Source: Eulemur rufifrons
Lineage: Eukaryota; Chordata; Mammalia; Primates; Lemuridae
Direction of reading: 5' to 3'
Length of the DNA stretch: 64,000 bases
Assembly (NCBI RefSeq): GCF_041146395.1
Contig: NC_091000.1
Span: 11,980,501 to 12,044,500 of the forward strand
Below, one piece after another: positions 23,986-35,589 of this stretch. Position numbers and translations under genes: made by a program. The notes below the pieces were generated by a model. It saw only the letters and a program-made list of their open reading frames with translations, was not told where the DNA came from and searched no databases. The number at the start of each line of letters is the position of its first letter. The stretch's first letter is position 1.

Positions 23986-25655
23986 CAGTGAACAGTTCAT
24001 TGCATCAATCATCAGGGTGATTCCAAATGTGGAAAACCAGAACTTAGCAAAGGAGCACCAGGGGAGTGGGGTTTTCTTTGGTATCAAGTAAGAGACAAAT
24101 GGATGACTGACCTGAACTAAGATGGCAACCGTCACGGAGGCCAGTTCTTGTGCCTGTGGGGTTGCACTGTCCTATGGAGGGAGAATTTCATCATGGTAGG
24201 ATCAGGAATCTGTCCTTGGGAAATCTGACTTTGTATACCACCTATATTTATCTGTAACTATTTCCTTTTTGGTTTTCTTTGTGCATGCCCCTTTGAAAAT
24301 GCCAACTGTCTCTGTTGTACTAGGAGACACCAAGAAAAGGAACTTTTGTGCATACTCAGGCTAGACAGTCCCCTGGGGACAGTGCAGATTAGCAGATGAA
24401 TCAAAGCCATGGGACCATGGTGGATTTCATCTTTCTCACAGTAGTACATTCTTCTCCCTCCTCTTTCTTTCTTCATTTCTCCCTACTGTTTTGTAACCCA
24501 TGGCTCAGTGTTGAGCTGAGAAGTAGCCATACCTCCTGAGACCCCACCAAGGAACTACACAGTACAGGAAGCTTGGCCCTGGCCCCAAGGGCTGTCACCA
24601 AAGGGGATCATCCTCTGATAGTGCCAGAGGGGTTTTGCATTAGGCCTTCCTGAATTTTTACACTTTAATGAGAGAATAATATTATCTTTTGATTTCATTA
24701 TAGCAGAGCCTGTTCTTTCGGTGTAAGAAATCCGTAGTGTTAGGGCCCAATGAGAAAATACAGAGGCTTTTCTAAGCAGACCTGATTACTGGAACCCTGA
24801 GCCACATTTGAAGGACAGTGTGTCAGATTTTTAATTAATTTCAACAGAGTTCCTGTATTACTGTATTTTCCATGTGTTTTTGTAAATGAGTTTTCCACAG
24901 ATGGTTGGGTTGCTTGTGCTGTCACTCTGACGGGAAAGATTTGGGTCTTTGCCCTCTCGGGAACCACACAGCACACCCAGCCTGCAGCAAATCAACACGA
25001 GGTAAACCCAACCCTGGGCAAGTGGTTTCTAATGGCCCTGCTGACAGTGGCTCACACAGGGTCCAGTCAGGGGCAAAAGGGGCCAAATCAAACCAAAGTT
25101 CCAGCCCTGTTGTCAGTGTTGGCTACAAATTATTGGAATTCAGCAAAGATTCAATTTCGTGTGAGTTATTGTAGCTTGACAATCCCCATTGTTTATTGAC
25201 TTTTATTTTTAGACTTTAAAAATGTTCCCATTGTCAGCCCCTCCAGGCAGATGTACCATAGCAATAAAGTTCTGCAACCAGCAAGCTGACAACAGCTAGC
25301 CAGTTCCAAAAATTGTCTAAAACCCAGCTCAGCTGTTACGTCCTCTCGGATCAAATCCTGAGTAAATATCCATATACTTTGTCTCTGCCACCAAAGGTCA
25401 GAACAGATATCAGAGATGGGAGGTTGATAGCACCAGTGCAGTCTGGAACCGAAATCTGCCCTATGGTACCGAAAAGTGAAGGCCAAGTCCTCCTTAAAAT
25501 TTGTTTGTTAACTGATATCTGAGGGCCAGCGGCTGGAATCCTCTCCCGGGGGCACCAGCGCGAGTGTGGAACTTACGAGCTGTGCAGCCCTGAGCAAATG
25601 GGACGTACAGAGCATCAATCCTCCTCTGAAAAGAGGAGGAACAATGCATGTGTGC
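23986..25655. other. Unique sequence, no gene seen
   Basis: About 1.7 kb without a recognised repeat. The segment 24,000-24,560 directly after the broken Tigger1 is not part of that element as I remember it. It could be an unrecognised LTR or unique DNA. Open frames are all under 100 codons and without motifs. Confidence 0.35.
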
Positions 25656-25980
25656 AGGCTTTGGGGGCTGACTCATCATTCATCCAACAAATTTTTATTG
25701 GGTCTGAAATGCGTGCTAGAAATTGTTTTTTTTTTTTTTTTTTTTTTGAGACAGAGTCTCACTTTGTTGCCCGTGCTAGAGTGAGTGCCGTGGCGTCAGC
25801 CTAGCTCACAGCAACCTCAAACTCCTGGGCTTAAACGATCCTCCTGTCTCAGCCTCCCAAGTAGCTGGGACTACAGGCATGCGCCACCACGCCCGGCTTA
25901 GAAATTGTTTTAAGGACTGTGGATACGATTGTGAACAAGAAAGACAGAGGCCCCGTCTTGGTAGTCAAGGTCATGTTGGT
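25656..25980 (-). repeat. MIR/L2-type relic split by an Alu monomer
   Basis: 'TCATTCATCCAACAAATTTT' before the Alu and 'GTTTTAAGGACTGTGGATAC' plus 'GTGAACAAGAAAGACAGAGG' after it read as one continuous ancient repeat interrupted at 25,730-25,898. Confidence 0.6.
25730..25898 (-). mobile_element. Alu right-arm monomer, antisense
   Basis: Only the right half of a strepsirrhine Alu is present. On the minus strand it begins GCCGGGCGTGGTGGCGCATG and ends in a long poly(A) (T-run on +). Exact 13-base target duplications 'tagaaattgtttt' flank it at 25,717-25,729 and 25,899-25,911. The duplications show that this half-element inserted as such, either as a 5'-truncated copy or as a true monomer. Confidence 0.92.
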
Positions 25981-27285
25981 GGCACTGAGAAGCGGACAGA
26001 CAGTCCTCGGTGGCTTCTCCCTACTCATGACCCTCCTCTCCTCCTCCACCAGCTGAGGCCCCACAGTGGGATCCCTGTGGTGGGACAGGAGACATTGGGA
26101 TGCCACACAGACTAGGGGCTCGGGACGGCCTTCCAGGAGCAAGCCTGCCGGACTGACAGCTAACGGCTGAATTGGGGGTGGCCAGGCATGGGCAGGGAAA
26201 GTTCTGGAGAGCAGCGTTGGTGCCCAGGCCTCACCCAGTGCACTCGCCCTTGCCTGGGCCAGTTCTAGGGTCTGCCCGCCTGTACGCCAGGCAGGCCTGG
26301 GGAGTGTGACCCGGCTGAGCATGGCCTGGGTCAGGGTGGCCCCAGGGAGGGTGGTCCAGGCCAAGCTGGCAGGGAGGTGAACCTGCGGGCACCAGTCTCT
26401 CAGGGGCCTCGTCTCAGGGCACAGGGCAGCGAGTGGTGCCCTGACAGAGGAAACCCTGTTGGCGGTTCCATTAGTTGTTCTGGGGGTCTGTCACTGGACG
26501 TCCTTAACTGTTAAGTGAATTAGTTTCTATTTGGTCCAGAAGATATATCGGTTGTTACACGATTTAGAAGAGCTTGTCTGCTCTAAAATACCCACTGACC
26601 TGGACGGGGAAGCAAGTCAAGGGTCCGGGGCTTATTTAACAATTCCCGGAACCCTGGCCGCTGCGGCGCCCACCCAGGCATGACTCTCCCTTCTTACCCA
26701 GCGGAGACCCCACAGCCCCCGCCCTGGGCTCCTCCCTGGCTGCTCCCCAGCTCTCGGGCACTTCTCTTCCTTTCTCTGAATTTACCTGGCAACCTCCTCC
26801 CCCGGGGCCATCCAGTCCCCCACCACACGCTCCAGCATCCACACCGTTGAGAAGGATGGAGGGACCGACTGTGCTGAGGTCTCGCTCTGAAGCCCTGGCC
26901 AGGAACCTCAAGAGGGCCCAGGGATCCTGCTTCCTGCACCCTCAGCCACTGCCCCCTCATCTTGATGATTATTTGGCAAACAGCCCCCTCCCGGACCCCC
27001 AAACCTCTTCTGTGGATCTGATGGAGACAATTGGAAGAGAAGTTCTATAAGTGCCACCCACACCCACCCACCTGCCCACAAACTCTTCCCTGTTGCTCCG
27101 GGTGGGCAGCTGGCGCTTCTACCTAAGGCCTGCTCACGTATTCCCTGACTCCACCCTGCTCACTGTGGGAGGACATCACGCCGGCCATCAGCAACCCCCC
27201 TCCCTGCACCGCCAACTTTTCTTTTTCTATTGCACCATTTCCACCAGTGCATAAACATTCTTCATATTAATATTTTAAAAAACAA
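25981..27285. other. Unique sequence, GC-rich, no gene seen
   Basis: A 171-codon minus-strand frame (25,849-26,364) runs into the Alu at its end and has no motif, so it is a chance frame in G-rich text. Other frames overlap at 26,636-27,050. No repeat was recognised. Confidence 0.4.
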
Positions 27286-27595
27286 GGCCCAGTACAGTGG
27301 CTCATGCCTATAACGCCTGTAATCCTAGCACCCCAGGAGGCCAAGGTGGGAAGATTGCTTGAGGTCAGGAGCTCGAAGCCAGCCCGAGCAAGAGCGAGAC
27401 CCCCGTCTCTACAAAAAATAGAAAAATTAGCTGGGTATGGTGGCGCATGCCTGCAGTCCCAGCTACTCAGGAGGCTGAGGCAGGAGGATAGCTTGAGCCC
27501 AGGAGTTTGAGGTTGTAGTGAGTTACAATGACACCACCGCACTGTAGCCATGGTGACAGAGCGAGACTCTGTTTCAAAAAAAAAAAAAAAAAAAC
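27286..27595 (+). mobile_element. Dimeric Alu SINE, older type
   Basis: A dimer starting GGCCCAGTACAG, with 'AGCCCGAGCAAGAGCGAGAC', a right arm without the GGACAACT linker insert, and an 18-base poly(A). The left arm has a short internal duplication ('CCTATAACGCCTGTAATCC'). Divergence is higher than in the other dimers, so it is an older insertion. Confidence 0.9.
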
Positions 27596-27659
27596 AACTA
27601 ATTAACTTTAAAAATATATAAAATAAAATAAAATAAATTAGAAAACCACATTTCTTTTT

Positions 27660-28365
27660 CAACCTCGATTCTCCACTCCTTCTCTTTTACATCCAAACTT
27701 CTTGGAAGAGTTTTCTCTAGACTCTGTCTCCAAATCCAATCTGTCATCAAATCCTATTGGTCTTACCTTTAAAATATAAGACGACATCTCACCACTGACC
27801 ACTTCTACTGCCAACACCCAGGCCCATGCCACCAGCAGCTCTAGCCTGGGTGCTTGCAATGCCACTGACTTGGTTTCCCTGCTTCTACACTTGCTCCCTT
27901 TCAACAGAAAAAAGTTCCTCCCCAGCTGAAAGGCTTCCAGTGGCTTCCCATGTACATGTAGAACAAAAGCCTCAAGTAAGCAAAGGGCCTGACAGTCCCC
28001 TCCCAGCCTCACCCTCATCCTACCTCCTAAGCTGAGCTCTAGCCACAAGGACCTCCTACCGCAAAGTGCTTCTCCCCAAGGCCCACTCCCACCCCCTCAC
28101 CCCTGCAGGTCTCTGCTCAAGTGTCACCTCATCAGGGGAGCCTTCTCTAGCCAGCCTGTTTAAAATGGCTTCCTTAATCCTCTGCCCTGCTTGGTGTTTC
28201 TCCACAGCACATATCACTGTATGATAGTCTATGTATTTTCTTTTTTGACTTCACTACCTTTCTCTCCCACTGGAACACAAGCTCTGTGAGAGAAGAACAT
28301 TTTGGTTTTGCACCATTCTATCTCCATAGATAGTGCAATCACTCCATGAATGGCAGGTATTAATA
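27660..28365 (+). repeat. L2 LINE 3' segment, sense
   Basis: 'GGTCTCTGCTCAAGTGTCAC', 'GGGAGCCTTCTCTAGCC', 'CACAGCACATATCACTGTAT' and 'GGAACACAAGCTCTGTGAGA' follow the L2 3' end. The upstream half (27,660-28,030) is weaker and assigned by continuity. There is no coding capacity. Confidence 0.75.
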
Positions 28366-28476
28366 TTAATTTTATGTTCCCAGGAAGACAGCTGGAAGAA
28401 GGAGCTTTAACTCTAATTAAACCACTTTATAATATGAGAATGCATTAAACACACAGTAACAGGCATATAGCCAGGA

Positions 28477-29061
28477 TGTAGCAGCTAAACTCCAAAGACG
28501 GGTCTGCAGTGAGCTACAGCTCCCAATAGCCATGCCTTTGGACTGACCATCCCCTTGAATCTAGTTTGGCTTGGCGACTTGCTTATAACCAACAGAATGG
28601 TTAAGTGCCAGCCTAAGTGGCACTGAGTGACTTCCAAGGCTAGGTCAGCAGAAGCCTTGTAATGTCTGCCATACTCTGTTGGATAGCTTGCTCCTGGGGA
28701 AGCCACTGCCAGAAAGTTCCACCACCCTGACATGGCTGTGCTGTGAGGAGGCCAAAGCTAGCCATGCAAAGAGGCTTCATGGAGAGAGAGGTGCCCAGCC
28801 AGCCCCAGCTGTTCCAGTTATCTCAGCTTAGGCACCGGACATGTGACTAGAGAAGCCTTCTGGGACATCCAGCCCAGCCAAGCCATCAGGTGACACCAGA
28901 CCAACAGCTGACATCTGACTGCAACCGCCTGAGAGACCCCAAGGGAGACTGACCTGGCTGAACCCAGCCAAGCCACTGAACCAAGAAAGACAAAAATATA
29001 TTGTTGTTTTAAGCCATTTCATTTTGGGGTGAGTGGTCACACAGCGATAGAAAACCAGAAC
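28477..29061 (+). repeat. MLT1-like MaLR LTR
   Basis: The 3' end 'TTGTTGTTTTAAGCCATTTC' ... 'GATAGAAAACCAGAACA' is the standard end of older MLT1-type LTRs. The upstream 'CCAGCCCAGCCAAGCCATCA' and repeated CCAGC-rich text fit as well. The subfamily is unassigned and the 5' boundary approximate. Confidence 0.65.
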
Positions 29062-29663
29062 AAAAGACACCCTCAAAGGTAGCTCTTAGCACCTGCTGTG
29101 GAGTCAGCTTTGCCAAGGCTGCTCAGCGGAGGTACGCTCTGCGCAAAGACACTGCAGTGTGAGAAGTTTTGTTTTAAAGAAATAAATCAAGGCCTATAAA
29201 AGCATTCTCTTATTACAAGTGCAGATTCTAAGGCACTTGTAAACATTCATTTAGAGAGTAATAACTACTTATCAAAAGCCTAAAAGCAGGAAAAAAGACA
29301 GGGAAATGTTGGAAATAACTACCTTTTAAAGATAATTAGGTGCCAAGGTAAAGCATCCTAAAATTTATAGTGTGAGTAAATGAGAAAATTATGCAATGAC
29401 CAAAATTAGATTCACACACAACTTTCCAGGAACAAACACAGATGTTAGACATCATTAAGTACACTTGCACTTCAAAAGTTAAATTTCACGACCATAGTAA
29501 TCCAGGTCACTTCAATCCCCAACCTGCTTTAACCTCCATTAACCAGCCTAAGGTACAACTGAGCAAGAACAGAATTGAGAGCTGCCTTTTGCAGGTTGGC
29601 TATCTGAGCAGCTTCACTGCACGGGACAGTTGCTCGCTTTCCACTTTAACACCTCTGAAGAGC
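29062..29663. other. Unique sequence, no gene seen
   Basis: AT-rich, no repeat recognised. The right part (about 29,600-29,680) precedes an Alu monomer. Confidence 0.4.
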
Positions 29664-29677
29664 AGCCTGTACTGTTT

Positions 29678-29857
29678 TGGTTTTGTCTTTGTTTTGTTTT
29701 GTTTTATTTTTTGAGAGAGAGTCTCACTCTGTCGCCCTGGGTAGAGTGCAGTGGTGTCATAGTTCACTGCAACCTCAAAGTCCTGGGCTCAAGTAATCCT
29801 CCTGCCTCAGCCTCCCCAATAGCTGGGATTATAGGCCTGAGCCACCTTGCCCGAGTG
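29678..29857 (-). mobile_element. Alu monomer, antisense
   Basis: A single Alu unit of about 180 bases. It begins with a T-rich tail (TTTTG repeats), then 'GAGTCTCACTCTGTCGCCCT' and 'TTCACTGCAACCTCAAAGTC'. Exact 14-base target duplications 'agcctgtactgttt' lie at 29,664-29,677 and 29,858-29,871. As in the two other split-arm copies in this window, only one arm was inserted. Confidence 0.9.
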
Positions 29858-29894
29858 AGCCTGTACTGTTTATGCAAAGTTTAATAATTCAATA

Positions 29895-30249
29895 CAGGTC
29901 GAACATCCCTAGTCCTCTGAAAATGTGAAATCTGAACTGCTCCAAAATCCAAAACTTTTGGAGTACCAACAAGGTGCCACAAGTGGAAAATTCCACACCT
30001 GACTTCATGTGATGGGTTGCAGTTACAATGTAGTCAAAACTTTGTTTCATGCACAAAATTACTTAAAATGTATAAAATTACCTTCAGCCTGTGTACATAG
30101 GGTGTAAATGAAACATAAACGAATTTAGACTTGAGTCCCATCCCTAAGATATCTCATTATGTATATGCCAATATTCCAAAATTGGAAAAAAATCTAAGAT
30201 CTGAAACACCTCGGGTCCCAAGCATTTCAGATAACGGACACTCAACCTG
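29895..30249 (-). mobile_element. Non-autonomous Tigger-type MITE with TA duplication
   Basis: It begins CAGGTCGAACATCCC and ends CACTCAACCTG, with inverted ends flanked by TA on both sides (29,893-29,894 and 30,250-30,251). The body ('GGTGCCACAAGTGGAAAATT', 'CATTATGTATATGCCAATAT') matches a known placental Tigger-family MITE. A second copy sits at 50,122-50,654 in the other orientation. Confidence 0.88.
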
Positions 30250-30269
30250 TAGTTCAATAAAAGCTCTGA

Positions 30270-30390
30270 ACCATTAACCCATGAAACCATCAAAATGCAT
30301 CAGGGGTAGAATAAAGTTACATGCTTTTTACACCTTATGGGAGATTGCTGAATATTTAGAAAATATTTATCCTTTTTGTTTGTAAACCAA
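30270..30390. repeat. Local duplication, copy 1
   Basis: 'CATTAACCCATGAAACCATC' followed by 'AGAATAAAGTTACATGCTTT' and 'TTTATCCTTTTTGTT' recurs in the same order at 30,745-30,850. The match may extend upstream across the Tigger MITE ('AATTCAATA'). Confidence 0.75.
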
Positions 30391-30553
30391 AGCATTTGCC
30401 CAACTTTGGATTCTCTGAATAGAGTATCAAAATGCTATGAAAGAACTATAGCAAGTGAATTGTAGAAAAACTAATAGCATTCAGTTCAGGACTAGAAAAA
30501 TGAGCCACCACCCCACAGGGAAGCTGTGTTGGTGTTTTGAGCAGGAGAGCGTT

Positions 30554-30587
30554 GGGAGGCCACCTCTGCCGGGAGGCCACCTCTGCC
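30554..30587. repeat. Exact 17-base tandem duplication
   Basis: 'GGGAGGCCACCTCTGCC' occurs twice back to back (30,554-30,570 and 30,571-30,587), then GGGCGAGC. A recent slippage-type duplication is likely because the copies are identical. Confidence 0.95.
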
Positions 30588-30735
30588 GGGCGAGCTTTGA
30601 TGGCGTGCATTGGGCAGAAATCAGATGGCGCTGGTGTTCTCATAAGGAAATGGGCTGCGAGATTCTTGTGGCTCAGGAAGAAAAAGATAAAGGATGCTTT
30701 GATGTTTTTATGTAAGGCTTTTGCTCGATAATTCA

Positions 30736-30850
30736 ATAAGAAGATCCATTAACCCATGAAACATCAAATGGTATCTGGAATAGAATAAAGTTACATGCTT
30801 TTCAGCTATTATTGGAGATTTAGAGACAATTTATCCTTTTTGTTAATTGG
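30736..30850. repeat. Local duplication, copy 2
   Basis: Same orientation as copy 1, about 470 bases downstream. It reads 'AATTCAATAAGAAGATCC', then 'CATTAACCCATGAAACATC' and the shared AGAATAAAGTTACATGC block. It lacks the Tigger MITE that interrupts the corresponding place in copy 1. Confidence 0.75.
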
Positions 30851-31534
30851 CATTTTCCCATAATCAAAGAGAGATTGAACATGCCCTTCTAACTGGCAGG
30901 AAATAAATGAGAAAAAGGTAGACATGAGTGACATCTATGAGGAGAAATGGAATTGTCTTCCTTAATAGACTCATTTACATTCTGTTTTATTAATAAAAAA
31001 AATGGGTGTCTCCTGGTAAACATCTCTTGCAGAAAAAGAAATGGCTATTTCTGACAAATAATTCTACTTTCAAAGTACTGATCATGCTTAGCTTTGGGGA
31101 ACTGAAATGTAAAATCGCCCAGGTAAAGGGATTGGTCCAGCAGAAAGAAAACTAATCAGGCATCAAGAGCTTTCAGCTGTACCTTCAGCTGCAAGCAATG
31201 TCCTCCTCCTCCTCCTCCTCCTCCTCCTTCCCCCATCTCCCCTGCCTCCTCCTCCAATGCAAACGAGGAGCTTTCTGGGCTCTACACAAAGGCCAGGGGA
31301 GGTGGAGAGGGAAGGGCTGTTGGTTATGAATGCTTTGGGGAATTTAAAGACATAAAGACACTTGAGCAGTGAGCATTTCAGAAATAAAATAGATGCAATA
31401 CAAGACCTGTTGGAGGGCAAATGATGGAGTTGAGACCACTAAAGATATGGAGCTAAGAAGCCCATGGAGAAAAATTAGAAAGAAAAATACAGCCAGAGAA
31501 AGTGAGGAGAAGGTGCTGTGAAAACAGGTGGGTA
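30851..31534. other. Unique sequence, no gene seen
   Basis: Contains a (TCC)n run at 31,201-31,227. No repeat family or coding signal was recognised. Confidence 0.4.
31201..31227. repeat. (TCC)n microsatellite
   Basis: Nine consecutive TCC units. Confidence 0.95.
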
Positions 31535-31760
31535 TTTTCTCTTGAAATATTCTTGATTTTTGGTATGTTGAGTAATTTTGGTATGTTGCTATTGGATTGT
31601 ATCTTGGACATTGTGAATATTATGTTGTGGAGACTCTGGATTCTGTTATATACTTCTGAAGAGTGTTGGTTTGTTGTAGTTGTTACATTAGCAGGCAATT
31701 AACTTGTTTGGATTCAGGTTGGAAACTCTGTTTCTCGGGCAGAGTTGTTGGTGGAGCTTT
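31535..31760. repeat. Probable old L1 fragment
   Basis: 'TTGGACATTGTGAATATTAT' and 'GACTCTGGATTCTGTTATAT' followed by 'GAAGAGTGTTGGTTTG' match text I associate with L1M elements. Orientation is not certain. Confidence 0.4.
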
Positions 31761-32095
31761 GGTTAGCAATGGCTCCAATAGGATGAGGAAAATGAAACAG
31801 AATCCATTCAAAATAAAAATCAACTAACAGACCCAAAAAGAGAGATCTTTCATAGCACATTACCATTTTTTCTTCTGATTTTCTTTTTGATTAATATCTT
31901 CAGTACAAGGCCCAGAAGAATATATTTATTCATAAAATATTTCTGATGGTTTCCCCCACTTTGAGATAACCAAGATGTGGAAATTAAGACAGAAGGGTTT
32001 TAATGCAGCTATAATAGCTATGCTCACAGACTAAACAAAAATATGTTCACAATAAATGTAAAGATAGAAAATCTCTAAAGAGAAATAGAAATATA
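31761..32095. other. AT-rich unique sequence, no gene seen
   Basis: Nothing recognised. It may continue the L1 remnant. Confidence 0.35.
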
Positions 32096-32108
32096 AAAAG
32101 GAACATTA

Positions 32109-32442
32109 GGCTGGGCGCGGTGGCTCACGCCTGTAATCCTAGCACTCTGGGAGGCCGAGGCGGGTGGATTGCTCAAGGTCAGGAGTTCGAGACCAGCCTG
32201 AGCAAGAGCGAGACCCCGTCTCTACTAAAAAAAATAGAAAGAAATTATATGGACAACTAAAAATATATATAGAAAAAATTAGCCAGGCATAGTGGCACAT
32301 GCCTGTAGTCCCAGCTACTCGGGAGGCTGAGGCAGTAGGATCGCTTAAGCCGAGGAGTCTGAGGTTGCTGTGAGCTAAGCTGACGCCACGGCACTCACTC
32401 TAGCCCGGGCAACAAAGTGAGACTCTGTCTCAAAAAAAAAAT
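32109..32442 (+). mobile_element. Dimeric Alu SINE, strepsirrhine type
   Basis: A full dimer starting GGCTGGGCGCGG, with linker 'GGACAACTAAAAATATATAT' and poly(A). Exact 13-base duplications 'aaaaggaacatta' flank it at 32,096-32,108 and 32,443-32,455. The right-hand duplication overlaps the first bases of the MLT2 LTR, so the Alu landed at the LTR's 5' edge. Confidence 0.96.
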
Positions 32443-32452
32443 AAAAGGAACA

Positions 32453-32955
32453 TTAGTCAGGATTCTCCAGAGAAACAGAACCAGTAGGATGTGTGTGTGT
32501 ATCTGTGTGTGTACTCATTAGCTAGATAGATAATAGATAAATATAGAGATTTATTTTAAGGAATTGGCTCATGTCATCATGGAAGCTGACAAGTATAAAT
32601 TCTGCAGAGTGGACTAGCAGGCTGGAGACCGAGGGATGAGCTGACATTACAGGTTAAGTCCAAAGGGAGTCTATTGAAGAACCAGGAGGAGCCAATGTTG
32701 CAGGTAAAGTCTGAAGGTATCTGCTGGAGAATTTCCTCTTGCTGGGTGAGGTCAGCTTTTTATTCTATTCAGGTCTTCAACTGATTGGATGCGGCCCATC
32801 AATGTTATGGAGGGAAATCTGCTTTACTCAAAATCCACTGATGTAAATGTAAACATCATCCAAAAAATGTCCTCACAGAAAGATTTAGAATAATGTTTGA
32901 CCAAATATTTGGGCACTGTGGCCCAGTCAAGTTGACATATAAAATTCACCATTGT
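32453..32955 (+). repeat. MLT2-type ERVL LTR, sense
   Basis: It starts 'TTAGTCAGGATTCTCCAGAG' and contains 'ATTCTATTCAGGTCTTCAAC'. The 3' end reads 'GGCCCAGTCAAGTTGACATA' plus AAAATTCACCAT. This is the same family as 11,744-12,290, in the other orientation. No internal ERVL sequence follows. Confidence 0.88.
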
Positions 32956-33190
32956 AGGAATCAAGCTGAAATTTTTTCAAAAAGTAATATCTAAAACAAA
33001 AGAAAAAGTGTAATATATGAAATAGTAGAAAAGTGTAATAACTGAAACCAAAGAAAAGAAAAGTGTAATGTCTGAAACAAACAATAAATTCACTGGATGG
33101 ACTTAAGGCAGAATATAGATGACAAAGGAACAAGCCAGTGATCAATATAAATAGATCGATAGAAATTAATTAATCCCAAGAGAAGAGAGA
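32956..33190 (+). repeat. L1 ORF1-region fragment with a local tandem expansion
   Basis: 'AATTCACTGGATGGACTTAA' to 'GATCGATAGAAATTAATTAA' (33,088-33,172) resembles the L1M ORF1 coding region in sense. Just before it, at 32,980-33,090, about four units of 25-30 bases built on 'AAGTGTAATNNCTGAAAC' stand in tandem. Confidence 0.55.
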
Positions 33191-33394
33191 AAATGGTTGG
33201 GGGAAAAAAAACAGATGCTTAGAGGCTATGTGACAGTATCAAAAACTCGGGCAAAGTGTTCTCATAGGCTGACCTTGAGTTCATATGGATCCCGAATAAT
33301 AGCTACGATTTGCAGCCACAGACAGAGACAATTTTACTTCTGTGTTTCTGTTCCGTATGCCCTTTGTTTCTTTGTCTTGCCTTACTGCACGTAC
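33191..33394. other. Short unassigned stretch between L1 pieces
   Basis: No repeat or coding signal was recognised. A 66-codon chance frame is present. Confidence 0.35.
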
Positions 33395-34340
33395 TAGACT
33401 TCCAGTAGAAATGGAGAGATTGGGCAGCGCTGCTTTGTTCCTGATCTTAGGGGAGGCATTCACCATCCCACCACTGAGTATGATGTTAGCTCTAGGGTTT
33501 TCGTAGATGCCGTTTATCAGGGTGAGAGAGTTCCTGTCCCTCCTGTTTGGCTGACAGCTTTTTGTTTGTGTAGTTTTTTTAATCACAAATGAATATTGAA
33601 TTTTTTTCAAATACTCTTTCTGCATCTATTGAAATAACCATTTGGTGTTTCTTTTTTATCCTATAAACCTGAAAAATGGCACAGATTGTTGAATGTTAAA
33701 TCAACTTTGCACTCCTGGGATAAAACCTACATGGTCATGATATTTATCCTTCTTATACATTGATGGATTTGACTAGCTAATATTCTGTTGAGGATTTTTG
33801 TTTCTATGTTCACGAGGAATATTGGCCTTTAATTTTCTTTTTTGTAATGTTTTGTCAAGTTTGAATATGAGGCTATGCTGTCCTCATAAGATGAGTGGGA
33901 AGTGTTTCTGCCTCTATTTTTTAGAGTTATTTTTTTTCTTAAATATTTTATAGAATTCACCAGTGAAATAATATGGGCCTGGAGTTTTCGTTGTGAGGTT
34001 TTTGATAAATTCGATTTCCTTAATAAATAAAAGGCCATTCATTTAAATTGTTCAATTTGTTGACATAAAGTTGTTCTTATTATTCTTTTAGTGTTTGTAG
34101 GATCTATAGTAATAACCCCTCTTTCATTCCTGATATTACTAATTTGTATTCATCCGTGTTGTAACATAGATCAGTAGTTCATTTATGTTTGTTGCTGAGT
34201 ACTATTTGATTGTATGAATATGCCACACTTTGTCCATTCATCAGTTGATGGAAATTGGAGGAATTAACACTTTTTGGCTCTTATGAATAATGATGCTATA
34301 AACATTTGTGTACAAATCTTGATGTCTCTAGCTTTTAAAC
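33395..34340 (-). repeat. L1 ORF2/3' region, antisense
   Basis: 'GAGTATGATGTTAGCTCTAG', 'CTTTCTGCATCTATTGAAAT', 'GCACTCCTGGGATAAAACCT' and 'GAGGATTTTTGTTTCTATGT' are the reverse complement of the L1 reverse-transcriptase region. From 34,140 on come 3'-proximal phrases ('TCCATTCATCAGTTGATGG'), which may be a second L1 piece. Stops are frequent; the copy is dead. Confidence 0.85.
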
Positions 34341-35585
34341 TGGTTTGCTGCTTTGATCCCAACAGTCCTCTCCAATTACCACCCAGTCTCAGTTCCTCAT
34401 TGCTGTGTAATTAAGTAGGGAGATTCTCTTGGATCCTGTCCTGGAAAGGCAAGGGATTATGTAGCCTGAGCTGGATTAAACCTGGGGTGAAATCTTAAGG
34501 GGCCCCAGAGACCTGAGCACTCAGGCAGCCTGGACTCGGAGTCACTGAGCTGTTGCAGGAGGTACAGAAAAAGCCACAGCAGGTGCAGAACTTTATTACT
34601 TGGTCAAGAACCCTTTCTTAAGAATTCTTGTGCAATATGCAAGTTGTCGATTCATGGTAATTAACTCACATATTGTTAAACAGTATAATTTGCCTTTTTA
34701 GATTAGCTTTGCTCATATGCCCACTCTTTTATCCCTGGAAATCCTTCAGAATAACTCTTTACATTCTGGAAGAAGATTTTGCTCCGTGGAATCCATTTCT
34801 TCCTCTGCAGTTTGCATACAGCTCCAAAGGATAAAATGCCAATAATTTATTTTTCTTTCACATTTTTATCATGTACCCATTTTATCATCTTACCCAGAAC
34901 CACTTCCTCTGAAGTCTATAAGGGTGCCTCGTGTTAAATGAGAATTTGGCAAGTTCTTCATTTTCTACTTTCCTCTTAAAGAAATTGTGGGTGAAACTAT
35001 TGAAAGATCTTTATGTCTGGTAATAGACCAGGTCTTGCATTAACTTAATGAGGAAAGAAAGGAAGGAGAAAGAGGTTAACTATGTGTGAATTTATAGATG
35101 TTTTGGTGTCTGGAATCCATGTAATAATATATTACCTCGCTGTAAATATAAACTCTGCTAGAGTCTAGGTCTATAAACACAAATTAACGGGAGCTCCAGG
35201 GAAGGAAGAGATGCTTTGCTCTCAGGTACTTAGGACCCTGCAGGGAATTCCTGGAATGTGTACTCCTTAAGATCTGGTCTCCACTGTTGAATAGTGGGAA
35301 AAAAGAAAAGGGAATCTTCTACCTATAAACTAAAAATTAAAACACTCAAGCAATTAATACTTACAATAATTACAATCATTACTAATTGCAATAATTGATG
35401 TTGGCCTGGAAAATCCAGGCTTTTAAACATTCAGTAGGTAATTTTTTTAAAGGTATTAAAAAGTGGAATCTTTGACCAAGATTATTCATAGAGGCGGGGC
35501 TTGTCTGGCTGTGCACGATTCGCATATCCTTCCGGTGTGAATGCAAACTCAGCCTGACTGTCTTTTTTGGTTTTGTTTTGTTGCT
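34341..35585. other. Unique sequence, no gene seen
   Basis: About 1.2 kb, AT-rich, with no recognised repeat and no open frame above 75 codons. Confidence 0.4.
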
Positions 35586-35589
35586 TTTA

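Noticed and set aside
25849..26364. 171-codon frame on -
   Set aside because: Its last part is translated Alu sequence and the rest is G/C-rich unique DNA without a domain.
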